Below, in pieces: positions 9,547 to 18,038 of a stretch of 64,000 bases of DNA. The DNA comes from Xanthomonas sp. 3793 (lineage in GTDB: Bacteria > Pseudomonadota > Gammaproteobacteria > Xanthomonadales > Xanthomonadaceae), in assembly GCF_024806835.1 (NCBI RefSeq), contig NZ_JANTYU010000001.1, forward strand, positions 868,001-932,000. Reading direction: 5' to 3'. Under the pieces are notes generated by a model, which saw only the letters and a list, made by a program, of their open reading frames with translations, was not told the origin of the DNA and ran no database searches. Every line of letters begins with the position of its first letter. Positions within the stretch are counted from its first letter, which is position 1. The position numbers and the translations under genes are program-made.

Positions 9547-9680
9547 GAGATTGGGCATTGGAGAGTGGGGATTGGTCAAAGCAAGGCCGCGCACACAGCC
9601 TTCAAGCGCCATTATCGGACCAAGCCACGCTAACAGAGCCGGCTTTGACCAATCCCGAATCCCGACTCCCTACTCCCGGC
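9547..9680. repeat. G-rich dispersed repeat, copies 4 and 5, in inverted pair
   Basis: Copy 4 (9547-9578, GATTGGGCATTGGAGAGTGG continuing GGATTGGTCAAAGC) and copy 5 (9642-9680, GCTTTGACCAATCCCGAATC continuing) face each other. ATTGGTCAAAGC and GCTTTGACCAAT are exact complements, giving an arm of about 15 bp around a loop of about 60 bp that holds most of the rng-yhdP spacer. Confidence 0.75.
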
Positions 9681-9681
9681 C

Positions 9682-11181
9682 TCACAGCAGCACCACGTCG
9701 AACTGCTCCTGCAGATACTGATCGTCGGACTGGAAACGGATGCTCTTGCCCAGGAATTCTTCCAGCTCGGCCACCGCTGCGGATTCTTCGTCGGTGATGC
9801 GTGCGACCACCTTGGACGAGGCGATCACCAGCAGCCGTGCGGCATCGAACTGGCGCACTGCACGGGTGATCTCGCGGAAGATTTCGTAGGTCACCGTTTC
9901 TGCGGTCTTGATGGTGCCGCGCCCGCCGCACTGGCCGCAGGTTTCCGACAGCTGCCGCTCCAGGCTCTCGACGGTGCGCTTGCGGGTCATTTCCACCAGG
10001 CCCAGCGGCGAGAACTCGTACACCGTGGTCTTGGCGTGGTCGCGTGCCAGCGCCTTTTCCAGGGTGCGCAGCACCTGGCGGCGGTGCTCGGGATCGTCCA
10101 TATCGATGAAGTCGATGATGATGATCCCGCCCAGGTTGCGCAGCCGCAGCTGCCGCGCCACCGCCTGCGCCGCCTCCAGATTGGTGCGGAACACGGTTTC
10201 TTCGAGATTGCGCTGGCCGACGAACGAACCGGTGTTGACGTCGATGGTGGTCATCGCTTCGGTCTGGTCGATCACCAGATAGCCGCCGGACTTGAGTGGC
10301 ACCTGCTTGTTCAAGGCGCGGCCGATCTCGTCCTCGACCCCGTACAGGTCGAAGATCGGCCGGTCGCCGGTGTACAGCTCCAGCCGCTCGGCCAGCACCG
10401 GCATGTACTTGGCCACGAAGGCCTGCAGCTGCACGAAGGTTTCGTTGGAGTCGACCTTGACCTTTTCCACGTCCTTGCGGATCAGGTCGCGCACCGCCCG
10501 CAACGGCAGGCTCAGGTCCTCATAGATGATGCTGCACGGCGGCGCTTCGCGCCCGCGCCGCTCGACCACCGTCCACACCCGCGACAGATACGCGATGTCC
10601 TCGGCCAGCGCCTCGGCTGGCTGGCCCTCGGCATTGGTGCGGATGATGTAGCCGAAGCCGCCGTGCTGGGCCGACACCTCGCTGACGATGGTCTTCAGGC
10701 GCAGCCGCTCGGCCTCGTCCTCGATCCGTGCCGACACCCCGACGATCTTGGACTGCGGCAGCAGCACCAGGTAGCGCGAGGGAATGCTGATCTGGGTCGT
10801 GAGCCGCGCGCCCTTGGTGCCGATCGGGTCCTTGACCACCTGCACCACGATGTCCTGCCCGTCGCGCAGCAGCTCCACGATCGGCACCGCTGCGGCCGGC
10901 GGCGGCGGGATCGGGGTTTCTTCGGTATCGACCACGCTGGCCGGTGCCGGTGCCGGGCGCACCACGTCGTTGGCGTGCAGGAACGCCGCACGCTCCAGCC
11001 CGACCTCGACGAATGCCGCCTGCATGCCGGGCATCACCCGCTGCACCTTGCCCTTGTAGATGTTGCCGACCACGCCCCGGCGCCAACCGCGCTCGATATG
11101 CAGCTCCTGCAGCATGCCGTTCTCGATCACCGCCACGCGGGTTTCGCGCGGGGTGACGTTGACCAAGATCTCTTCCGACAT
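9682..11181 (-). CDS. rng: Ribonuclease G
   Basis: 499 aa, the RNase E/G family at RNase G length (E. coli 489). It is an endoribonuclease for 16S rRNA 5'-end maturation and mRNA decay. The N-terminal S1-type domain contains GNIYKGKVQRVMPGMQAAFV. The catalytic region has NTGSFVGQRNLEETVFRTNL and GGIIIIDFIDMDDPEHR with the metal-binding aspartates. A CGQCGGRGT zinc-link motif lies near residue 405. It lacks the long C-terminal scaffold of RNase E. ATG 11181 overlaps the maf stop (TGATG) and is preceded by GGAG at good spacing, so rng is translationally coupled to maf. Confidence 0.96.
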   Translation of the reverse strand: MSEEILVNVTPRETRVAVIENGMLQELHIERGWRRGVVGNIYKGKVQRVMPGMQAAFVEVGLERAAFLHANDVVRPAPAPASVVDTEETPIPPPPAAAVPIVELLRDGQDIVVQVVKDPIGTKGARLTTQISIPSRYLVLLPQSKIVGVSARIEDEAERLRLKTIVSEVSAQHGGFGYIIRTNAEGQPAEALAEDIAYLSRVWTVVERRGREAPPCSIIYEDLSLPLRAVRDLIRKDVEKVKVDSNETFVQLQAFVAKYMPVLAERLELYTGDRPIFDLYGVEDEIGRALNKQVPLKSGGYLVIDQTEAMTTIDVNTGSFVGQRNLEETVFRTNLEAAQAVARQLRLRNLGGIIIIDFIDMDDPEHRRQVLRTLEKALARDHAKTTVYEFSPLGLVEMTRKRTVESLERQLSETCGQCGGRGTIKTAETVTYEIFREITRAVRQFDAARLLVIASSKVVARITDEESAAVAELEEFLGKSIRFQSDDQYLQEQFDVVLL

Positions 11182-11753
11182 CAATGCGCTCCGAAGGCTG
11201 TGAGCAACTGCGAGGTGTGGTGCAGCGGCAATCCCATCACGCCGGAATAGCTGCCGGACAAATGGCTGATAAAACGTTCTGCGCGCCCCTGGATCGCATA
11301 GGCGCCGGCCTTGCCCATGGGCTCGCCACAGGCCGCATACGCGGCGATCTGCGCCTCATCGAGCGTGTCGAAAGTCACCTCCGACACCACCAATACCTGC
11401 GCAGGGGCGCGCTGTGCGCAGACTAGAACCACCGCCGTGAGTACCTGGTGGGTGCGCCCGGACAACACGCGCAGCATCGCGATCGCGTCGTCGACATCGA
11501 CCGGCTTGCCGAACACGCGCTCACCCAGCACCACTTCGGTATCGGAGCCCAGCACGATCGCATCGGGGTCGCGCGCCTGCACCTGCGCAAGGCCGGCATG
11601 CGCCTTGTCCAGCGCAACGCGCCGCACGTATTGTTCGGGCGACTCAGCGGGCGCGCGCAGCTCGGGCACATCCAGTTCCAGGGTCTGGAATGGCACATCC
11701 AGGCGTTGCAGCAGTTCTTGTCGGCGTGGCGAACGGGAGGCGAGATAGAGCAT
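11181..11753 (-). CDS. maf: Maf nucleotide pyrophosphatase (YhdE type)
   Basis: 190 aa. Maf proteins hydrolyse non-canonical or excess nucleoside triphosphates; the YhdE branch acts on dTTP, UTP and modified pyrimidine triphosphates. The signature [15 protein letters not shown] is at the N-terminus, followed by [41 protein letters not shown] and [23 protein letters not shown] 11753 gives [11 protein letters not shown] and fits the family start; the frame is open 15 codons upstream but without similarity. It is the first gene of the maf-rng unit, the same order as in E. coli, where mreBCD comes before it. No mre gene is present here. Confidence 0.95.
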   Translation of the reverse strand: MLYLASRSPRRQELLQRLDVPFQTLELDVPELRAPAESPEQYVRRVALDKAHAGLAQVQARDPDAIVLGSDTEVVLGERVFGKPVDVDDAIAMLRVLSGRTHQVLTAVVLVCAQRAPAQVLVVSEVTFDTLDEAQIAAYAACGEPMGKAGAYAIQGRAERFISHLSGSYSGVMGLPLHHTSQLLTAFGAH

Positions 11754-11884
11754 CCGCCCAGCATACCTGTTGGCCGTGCTCGCCCGCTGACTTCGCACCC
11801 CGCGCGGCGGTTGCGCGGCAGCGTTCGACTCACAACATATTCATCCACCTCCCAACACGCTCGCAGCACAGACAAGGAGATCCC

Positions 11885-12622
11885 ATGCGTACCACCTTCA
11901 AGCCGTTGTTGCTGGCCCTGTCCATCGCTGCCGGAACCGCCATGACCGCACACGCCCAATCCGCGTCCAACTACACCATCCCCAGCGATGGCACCCTGCT
12001 CAACATCTCGGCCGAAGCCGAAGCCAAGCGCGTGCCGGATATCGCCACGTTGTCCGCAAGCGTGGTCACCCAGGCTGCCGACAGCAACTCCGCGATGCGC
12101 CAGAACGCCGAACAGATGAGCAAGGTCATGACGGCGGTAAAGGCCGCCGGCATCGCCGACAAGGACGTGCAGACCAGCGGCATCAATCTGAGCCCGCAGT
12201 ACACCTATAAAGAAAACGAGGCGCCCAGGATCAACGGCTACCAAGCCAGCAACACGGTCAGCCTGAAGGTGCGCGATATCTCCAAGCTCGGCAAGGTGCT
12301 CGACACCCTGGTCGCGCAAGGCGCCAACGACATCAACGGGCCCAGCTTCTCGGTCGACCAGCCCGAGCCGGCCTACGACGAGGCCCGCGTGGCCGCACTG
12401 AAGAAAGCCCAGACCCGCGCCGACACCTATGCCAAGTCGCTGGGCCTGAAGGTGCGCCGCATCGTCAGCATCTCCGAAGGCCGCAGCGGTGGCGGCGTGA
12501 TACGCCCGATGATGATGGCCGCCTCGATGCGCTCGGCCAAAGCCGAGATGGACACCCAGGTGGCGCCCGGCGAGAGCACGCTGTCGATCACGCTGGATGT
12601 GACGTTCGAACTGGGTCGCTGA
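11885..12622 (+). CDS. SIMPL domain (DUF541) periplasmic protein
   Basis: 245 aa with a clear Sec signal peptide (KPLLLALSIAAGTAMTAHAQ, cleavage after AHA about residue 24). The rest is a SIMPL/DUF541 domain: LNISAEAEAKRVPDIATLSA, QTSGINLSPQYTYKENEAPR, INGYQASNTVSLKVRDISKL and LKKAQTRADTYAKSLGLKV. These periplasmic proteins are linked to oxidative stress tolerance in some bacteria (E. coli YggE), but their biochemistry is unclear. AAGGAG lies directly upstream of ATG 11885. It is monocistronic, divergent from maf, and followed by a terminator. Confidence 0.9.
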   Translation: MRTTFKPLLLALSIAAGTAMTAHAQSASNYTIPSDGTLLNISAEAEAKRVPDIATLSASVVTQAADSNSAMRQNAEQMSKVMTAVKAAGIADKDVQTSGINLSPQYTYKENEAPRINGYQASNTVSLKVRDISKLGKVLDTLVAQGANDINGPSFSVDQPEPAYDEARVAALKKAQTRADTYAKSLGLKVRRIVSISEGRSGGGVIRPMMMAASMRSAKAEMDTQVAPGESTLSITLDVTFELGR

Positions 12623-12652
12623 AGAAGCAATCCCATTCCGCAGCTTGTCGCT

Positions 12653-12683
12653 CACTGCCCTCCTCGGAGGGCAGTGTCGTTTT
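12653..12683 (+). terminator. Intrinsic terminator after SIMPL gene
   Basis: CACTGCCCTCC, a short loop and GGAGGGCAGTG form a strong stem, followed by TCGTTTT. It lies 30 bases after the stop codon. Confidence 0.85.
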
Positions 12684-12934
12684 CGCAGTCCCATCGGAAG
12701 ACGTGCTGCTTTGTCGTCTTCATGCGAACCATTAAGTTTCTTTTAAAACCTTAAAGACCGCCGGCTGGCAAGTGTCCAAAGTCACATCACTTGAACATGA
12801 ATACGCGGATATGTGCATTTGTGCTTAAAAAAACATGAAATTTAGAGAAAACGTTCTTTAAGCAGCCTCTACAGCGCTCTAGCATCGGTTGTCAGCGCAC
12901 CGTCATATTCGTGATGGCGCTCCTCTGGAGAGAG
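12684..12934 (+). promoter_or_regulatory. AT-rich leader/promoter region of the TonB-dependent receptor
   Basis: About 250 bases much richer in A+T than the neighbours, with runs TTTCTTTTAAAACCTTAAAG (12730-12753) and CTTAAAAAAACATGAAATTT (12822-12841). No ORF is supported. The composition is typical of a regulated promoter in this GC-rich background, but I could not assign a single -35/-10 pair. Confidence 0.5.
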
Positions 12935-15900
12935 ATGATGTCCGGCAACGTTGCTTCAAAGCGCACCTTCCATCCAGCGTCGCGGGCACGCTATGCCCGC
13001 ATCAGCGTGCTTGCGCTCGCGCTGAGCGGCGCCGTCGGCGTGCTGGCCTCAGGCACTGCCGCCGCACAAAGCACCACTGCGGGGATTTACGGCAGCGCAC
13101 CCGCTGCCGCCGGTGCAACGGTCACGGCACAAAGCGATACCGGCTTTGCCCGGACCGCGATCGTCGATGCCAACGGGCGCTACGCGATCGGCAATCTTCC
13201 CGTCGGCACTTACACGGTCACCTTGCAACGCGACGGACAATCCGTAGAGACACGCAAGAACATCGCCCTGCGCGTCGGCGCAGGCACCGATGTGTCCTTC
13301 GGCGGCGCGGCCGCTGGCGACACCGCCACCCTGGGCACGATCACCGTGACCGGCAAGAACATCTCGCCGGTGGATGTGTCCGCCACCGCCTCGCGCACCG
13401 TGATTACCGCCGAGCAGTTGCAGCGTTTGCCGCTGGCGCGCTCTGGCGAAGCCATTGCACTGCTGTCGCCAGGAGCCGTGCAGGGCAGCGGCTATTTCGG
13501 CAATGCGATTTCCTTCGGCGGCGCTGGTGTGACCGAAAACGCCTATTACCTCAACGGCTATCTCAGCTCCAATCCGCTTTCCAACATCGGTGGCGTCACC
13601 TTGCCGTTCGGCGCGATCGACCAGCAGGAAACCTATACCGGCGGCTACAGCGCCCGTTACGGGCGTTCGGCCGGCGGCGTACTCAGCCAGGTCGGCAAGC
13701 GCGGCACCAACGAATGGCATTTCGGCGCGCAGACCCTGTGGCGCCCGAAGTCGCTCTCCAGCACGGACAAGAACGTGCTGTATCCCGACACTGCGCCGCC
13801 GGACGGGTACGAATATAGCGACCCCACCCTGCCCGGCACCCTGTACCGCAGCCGCAAGGACGACCGGTTCTGGAACACGGTCTACAGCGCCTATGCCGGC
13901 GGCCCGCTGATCGAGGACCGCCTGTTCGTGTTTGTGGCTGCAGAACAGGAACGCAGCGAAGGCGTTTCCACGGCGCGTCGGGACGACCCGGTCATCGGCC
14001 GCAACAACTACCGCATTGATGAGCCCAAGATCTACGCCAAGATCGACTGGAACATAAACGACAGCAACATCCTCGAACTGACGGGCGTCAAGAACAACTA
14101 CCGCGAGGCCGGCAATTACACCGACTTCACCGGCTACTCCGGCGTCGACGGCGACGCCAACGGCGCATTCGCCGATACGGTCAAGGTCAACGACCGCTAT
14201 TACATCGGCAAGTACACCAGCTACATCACCGACGATCTCACCTTGAGCGCCACCTACGGCAAGAGCCGTCAGACCGATTTCCGCAACAACCCCAGCACCG
14301 CACCGCTGCTGACCAACACCAATCTGCAGGACCCGGCCATCACCGGTGGCAGCGAGATCCGCAACAACCAGACCTCCAGCCAGGCGCGCGATGGCGAAAA
14401 CAAGACGCGCGGTCTGCGCATCGACCTGGAATATGTGTTGGGCAGCCACACCCTCACTGCAGGTGTGGACAACATGTATTTCAATGCCAACAACGAAGGT
14501 GTCATCACCACCGGCCCGGGCTTCCGCTGGATCTATGGGCGCTCGTCGCGCCCCACCTCGCCCATCAGCGCTGCGCTGGGCGTGGGGCCGGCCGGTGGCA
14601 ATGGCTACTACGCCTATCGCTCCGTGTTCAATACCGCGACCAGTATGTCGGTCGAGCAAAAGGCCTACTTCCTCGAAGACAAATGGCAGGTCAACGACAA
14701 GCTGCTGCTGACGCTGGGTATCCGCAACGACAAGTTCACCAACTTCAACGACGCGGGTGCGCCTTACGTAACCAGTGGCGATCAGTGGGCACCGCGCCTG
14801 GGGCTGAGCTGGGACGTGTTCGGCGACTCCTCGCTCAAGGTCTACGGCAATGCCGGTCGCTACTACCTGGCGTTGCCTAACAGCGTGGCCATCCGTGGCG
14901 CATCGCCGTCCACGTTTACGCGCGAATACTTCACCTACACCGGCATCGATGCGCAGGGCAGCCCGACCGGGCTGACGCCGGTCGCGGTCGATCCATCCGC
15001 CGGATTCTCCTGCTCGGGCAACATCGTCTCCTCCAATCTGGAATGCGGTCAGGCACCGGATGCCGCCGGCATCGCCGCCACCGACCTGAAGTCGATGTAC
15101 CAGGACGAGTTCATGCTCGGCTTCGACAAGACCCTGGGCGAGAGTTGGGTCACCGGTGCCAAGGCGACCTACCGCACGCTCGGCGCCACCATCGACGACG
15201 TCTGCGATGCCGACCGGATGCGCACCAAACTGACTGCATCGGGTATCGACCCGAGCACCGTCAACGTGCCCGGCTGCATCATCTTCAACCCCGGCGAAAC
15301 CAACTCCTTCAGTCTGGCCAACCTCAACGGCTCCGGCCGCACCTCGGTGTCGATGTCGCCCTCGGACTGGGGCTTCGACAAGGAGGCCAAGCGCACCTAT
15401 CTGGCAGTGGACCTGTTCCTGCAGCATCCATTCGACGGCAAATGGGAAGGCCGCATCGATTACACCTGGTCGCGCAACTTCGGCAATACCGAGGGCCAGG
15501 TTAAATCCGATATCGGCCAGACCGATGTCTCCAAGACCCAGGACTGGGATGCCGCTGCGCTGATGTGGTACGCAGGTGGCTACCTGGCCAACGATCGTCG
15601 CCATCAGATCAAGATCTACGGCTCCTACCAGATCGCACCGGAATGGCTGATTGCAGGCAATATCCGCGTGCTGTCCGGCACACCGAAGTCCTGCCTGGGC
15701 TATGTCAGCATCAACGGCATCAGCGAAGATTCCGATGCCGGCGACCCGGTGGGCTATGGTTCCTCCTACCACACCTGCAACGGCCAGCCGTCGCGTCCCG
15801 GCGATGCCGGCCGGTTGCCGTGGACCAAGATCGTCGACCTGGGCCTGACCTATCGCCCGGCGTTCGCCGGCAACAAGCTCGCCATGACCCTGCAGGCCTT

Positions 15901-16042
15901 CAACATCTTCAACGAGCGCAAGCCGCTGCAGGTGGATTCGACCTGGGAAGACGACACCTTCACCCTGTCGAACACCTACAACATGGGCAGGTTCTTCACT
16001 CAGCCGCGCTATGCCATGTTCTCGGTGTCGTACGACTACTGA
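12935..16042 (+). CDS. Oar-like TonB-dependent outer-membrane receptor
   Basis: 1035 aa. A long signal peptide (ISVLALALSGAVGVLASGTAAAQ) is followed by a carboxypeptidase-regulatory-like domain (about residues 48-120; DANGRYAIGNLPVGTYTVTL), then a TonB-box-like LGTITVTG. The plug domain has SRTVITAEQLQRLPLARSGE and YSARYGRSAGGVLSQVGKRG. A large barrel ends in the aromatic-terminated YAMFSVSYDY typical of BamA substrates. This is the Oar/carboxypeptidase-reg TonB receptor group, abundant in xanthomonads; the substrate cannot be inferred. GGAG precedes two adjacent ATGs (12935 and 12938); either may be used. The AT-rich upstream region suggests regulation. Confidence 0.9.
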   Translation: MMSGNVASKRTFHPASRARYARISVLALALSGAVGVLASGTAAAQSTTAGIYGSAPAAAGATVTAQSDTGFARTAIVDANGRYAIGNLPVGTYTVTLQRDGQSVETRKNIALRVGAGTDVSFGGAAAGDTATLGTITVTGKNISPVDVSATASRTVITAEQLQRLPLARSGEAIALLSPGAVQGSGYFGNAISFGGAGVTENAYYLNGYLSSNPLSNIGGVTLPFGAIDQQETYTGGYSARYGRSAGGVLSQVGKRGTNEWHFGAQTLWRPKSLSSTDKNVLYPDTAPPDGYEYSDPTLPGTLYRSRKDDRFWNTVYSAYAGGPLIEDRLFVFVAAEQERSEGVSTARRDDPVIGRNNYRIDEPKIYAKIDWNINDSNILELTGVKNNYREAGNYTDFTGYSGVDGDANGAFADTVKVNDRYYIGKYTSYITDDLTLSATYGKSRQTDFRNNPSTAPLLTNTNLQDPAITGGSEIRNNQTSSQARDGENKTRGLRIDLEYVLGSHTLTAGVDNMYFNANNEGVITTGPGFRWIYGRSSRPTSPISAALGVGPAGGNGYYAYRSVFNTATSMSVEQKAYFLEDKWQVNDKLLLTLGIRNDKFTNFNDAGAPYVTSGDQWAPRLGLSWDVFGDSSLKVYGNAGRYYLALPNSVAIRGASPSTFTREYFTYTGIDAQGSPTGLTPVAVDPSAGFSCSGNIVSSNLECGQAPDAAGIAATDLKSMYQDEFMLGFDKTLGESWVTGAKATYRTLGATIDDVCDADRMRTKLTASGIDPSTVNVPGCIIFNPGETNSFSLANLNGSGRTSVSMSPSDWGFDKEAKRTYLAVDLFLQHPFDGKWEGRIDYTWSRNFGNTEGQVKSDIGQTDVSKTQDWDAAALMWYAGGYLANDRRHQIKIYGSYQIAPEWLIAGNIRVLSGTPKSCLGYVSINGISEDSDAGDPVGYGSSYHTCNGQPSRPGDAGRLPWTKIVDLGLTYRPAFAGNKLAMTLQAFNIFNERKPLQVDSTWEDDTFTLSNTYNMGRFFTQPRYAMFSVSYDY

Positions 16043-16067
16043 CGCACTCTCCCGTCAGCGTCGTTTC

Positions 16068-16094
16068 CCCAGCCCCGCAACGGGCTGGGCTTTT
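16068..16094 (+). terminator. Intrinsic terminator after TonB-dependent receptor
   Basis: CCCAGCCC, loop GCAAC, GGGCTGGG, then CTTTT. It lies 26 bases after the receptor stop codon. Confidence 0.88.
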
Positions 16095-16099
16095 CTACC

Positions 16100-16129
16100 G
16101 CAAACGCCCAGCTCCGGCTGGGCGTTTGC
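16100..16129. repeat. Second perfect hairpin behind the receptor gene
   Basis: GCAAACGCCCAGC, TCCG, GCTGGGCGTTTGC: 13-bp perfect arms with a 4-base loop, six bases after the first terminator. It has no long T-run. It may be a backup terminator or a 3' stability element. Confidence 0.7.
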
Positions 16130-16346
16130 TTACGAGTATTCCTGTCTGTTTGCGCCTTGAAGCCGGCCAGCGATCGATATCGACATGATCGCGGAATCAC
16201 TCCGGCATCCTTCGCGATGCGCAACGCCCTTCGCAGACACGCGCCGCGCTTGTGCAGCCGCGCGCGCTGAGGTAAACCTACGCTACCGGATGGTGTAGTG
16301 CGTCCGGGCCGCGCTGGTCCTTTCCGCAGTTCCGTTCTGGAGGTGG
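16130..16346. other. Spacer before tonB-family gene
   Basis: About 215 bases with no supported ORF. It should carry the promoter of the TonB-family gene because two hairpins isolate it from the receptor. I see no clear regulator site. Confidence 0.4.
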
Positions 16347-17018
16347 ATGATGGTTCGCACGCAATCGCAGGTTTCTTCCCGTCCCTTTGGCATCGATACC
16401 TCACGCGTGCTGGCGATCAGCACGGCCGTGGCGCTGCATTTGCTGGCCGGCGGCTTGTTGCTGATCCCGCTATCGCACCGGGCGGTTCCGCAACCGCCAC
16501 CCGAGCCGCGCTGGGTCATGCCGATCACGATACCGACCGCACCGCCGCCGCCCTTGGTCCCGGTCGATGTGAAGTTCAAGCCGCAGACGCATACACCACC
16601 GAAGACCGTACCGGTCCCGGTACCGGTGCCGACTCCTCTCATCGACCATACACCGGTGCTGGATAGCGCAACGGCTGCCCTACCGGCAGCCAACACCGCG
16701 ATGGACAGCGCGCCCACCATCGCTGCGCCCAGTGGGCCGATCGAGGCAGGTCAGCTGCAGTATCTGAGCTCGCCCGCACCGAGTTACCCGGTGGCTGCAT
16801 TGCGTGCGGGGCAACAAGGCACGGTGCTGCTGCGCGTGCTGGTCGGTACCGATGGACGCCCGGCCGAAGTCAGCGTGCAGACCAGCAGCGGGCATCGCGC
16901 ACTCGACCTGGCCGCACGCAGCCAGGTGCTGCGCAGCTGGCGCTTTCAGCCGGCGATGCAGAACGGCCAGGCGGTACAGGCCTACGGCCTGGTGCCGGTG
17001 AGCTTTTCGTTGAATTGA
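16347..17018 (+). CDS. TonB-family energy transducer
   Basis: 223 aa. The order is a short cytoplasmic N-terminus, a single TM/anchor (about residues 20-43, RVLAISTAVALHLLAGGLLL), a proline-rich periplasmic spacer (TIPTAPPPPLVPVDVKFKPQ, then alternating VPVPVPVPTP), and a C-terminal TonB domain. That domain has APSYPVAALRAGQQGTVLLR, GRPAEVSVQTSSGHRALD and VLRSWRFQPA. The histidine in the TM segment (ALHLL) matches the TonB residue needed for ExbBD coupling. No exbB or exbD gene is adjacent. It lies behind the Oar-like receptor and may serve it, though terminators lie between. GGAGG precedes tandem ATGs at 16347 and 16350. Confidence 0.88.
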   Translation: MMVRTQSQVSSRPFGIDTSRVLAISTAVALHLLAGGLLLIPLSHRAVPQPPPEPRWVMPITIPTAPPPPLVPVDVKFKPQTHTPPKTVPVPVPVPTPLIDHTPVLDSATAALPAANTAMDSAPTIAAPSGPIEAGQLQYLSSPAPSYPVAALRAGQQGTVLLRVLVGTDGRPAEVSVQTSSGHRALDLAARSQVLRSWRFQPAMQNGQAVQAYGLVPVSFSLN

Positions 17019-17446
17019 ATGGCGACCCGATGCGGCGGCCTGCAACCGCCGCCGCATCGATACAACCGCCCCCACGCGAACGAATACTGCCGGCCATGTC
17101 GCTACGCACGAGCACGTTCGGGTTGGCAGGCAGACTCAACATCGCCGCGGCGTCCGTCGATAGACGCATCCGCCATCGATCGCCGGTAACGGCACATCGC
17201 GTCAGCAGGCGCTGGACATACCGCACCGCTTGCAACCTGGAACGCTCATGACGCGCCGGCCCCGTCATCAGGAGGCGCAGCCGGTGTTCGGCATCGGCAT
17301 GCGCCATTCGCACTGTGGTCGGTCCGCGCCATCCAGACACACCTGGCGACTGCTCGCCAGGTCGTGTTGGCTACCCGGTTGCGTCCCTGGTGACGTACGG
17401 CGACCACCGCAGCTTGCTGCGGGATCAGCACGACCTGCGCGCCTTG
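17019..17446. other. Intergenic region with CCTGGCGA hairpin
   Basis: 428 bases between the tonB-family gene and the rlmH stop, with no convincing ORF. At 17333-17367 an inverted repeat (CACCTGGCGA, CTGC, TCGCCAGGT, flanks ACAC/GTGT) lies about 80 bases beyond the rlmH stop. A close relative of the same sequence occurs near 55908. Nothing else is recognised. Confidence 0.45.
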
Positions 17447-17917
17447 CTATGCGCGGTGATACGGATGATTGGCCAGCATCGCCGCAGCGCGGTACAGCTG
17501 CTCGGCCACGATCAGCCGCACCAGCATGTGCGGCAAGGTGAGCGGGCCGATCGACCAACTTTCATTGGCGTTTTTCAGTACCTCGGCGGCATGGCCTTCC
17601 GGGCCGCCGATCAGGAAGGCCAGATCGCGCCCCTGCCCGCGCCAGTGCTCCATGCGCTGGGCAAGCTGCTCCGAACTCAGCGGCCGGCCTGGCACATCCA
17701 GTGCCACTACATGCGCGTTCTTGGGGAGCGCGGCGATGACGCGGCGGCCTTCGTCGTCGATGGCGCGTTGCCCGTCGCGGCCCTTGCCGCGCAGCCCGGG
17801 TTCGATTTCGACCAGCTCCAGCGGCATCCAGTGCGACAGACGTTTTTGATATTCGGCAAAACCTTGCGCCACCCAGGCCGGTGCGCGCTCGCCGGTGGCG
17901 ATGAGTCGGCATTTCAT
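17447..17917 (-). CDS. rlmH: 23S rRNA (pseudouridine1915-N3)-methyltransferase RlmH
   Basis: 156 aa against 155 in E. coli. It methylates pseudouridine 1915 in helix 69 of 23S rRNA using S-adenosylmethionine, acting as a SPOUT dimer. Landmarks are MKCRLIATGERAPAW, LDVPGRPLSSEQLAQRM, the SAM-knot motif FLIGGPEGHA and the C-terminal LPHMLVRLIVAEQLYRA ending HPYHRA. ATG 17917 is the family start; an in-frame GTG two codons upstream is possible. In E. coli rlmH follows rsfS directly. Here a plus-strand PhoX-like gene separates them, so rlmH must have its own promoter in the 120-base divergent spacer. Confidence 0.96.
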   Translation of the reverse strand: MKCRLIATGERAPAWVAQGFAEYQKRLSHWMPLELVEIEPGLRGKGRDGQRAIDDEGRRVIAALPKNAHVVALDVPGRPLSSEQLAQRMEHWRGQGRDLAFLIGGPEGHAAEVLKNANESWSIGPLTLPHMLVRLIVAEQLYRAAAMLANHPYHRA

Positions 17918-17970
17918 CGGCACATGATATCCGCGTCACAGCCTGTGCAGTCCGTGACGATTTGTCGTTG

Positions 17971-17990
17971 CGTGTCATGGCGTGGTTACA
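17971..17990 (+). promoter_or_regulatory. Possible Pho-box-like site upstream of PhoX-like gene
   Basis: CGTGTCATGGCGTGGTTACA resembles two degenerate 7-mers (GTGTCAT, TGGTTAC) spaced by four bases, as in the PhoB box consensus CTGTCAT-N4-CTGTCAT. It is 49 bases before the PhoX-like start. The match is partial and might be chance. Confidence 0.25.
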
Positions 17991-18038
17991 GCCGGCAATT
18001 AGTGTCGCCCGACCACCCAGCCACGCAGGAGTCGTTCG

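Noticed and set aside
5501..9721. A 1400-codon open frame on the plus strand opposite yhdP.
   Set aside because: It is the high-GC antisense shadow of a clear YhdP gene; its translation is rich in Arg, Gln, Ala and His with no family similarity.
13049..15772. A roughly 900-codon open frame opposite the TonB-dependent receptor.
   Set aside because: The receptor has a signal peptide, plug, barrel and C-terminal aromatic signature; the opposite frame has none of these.
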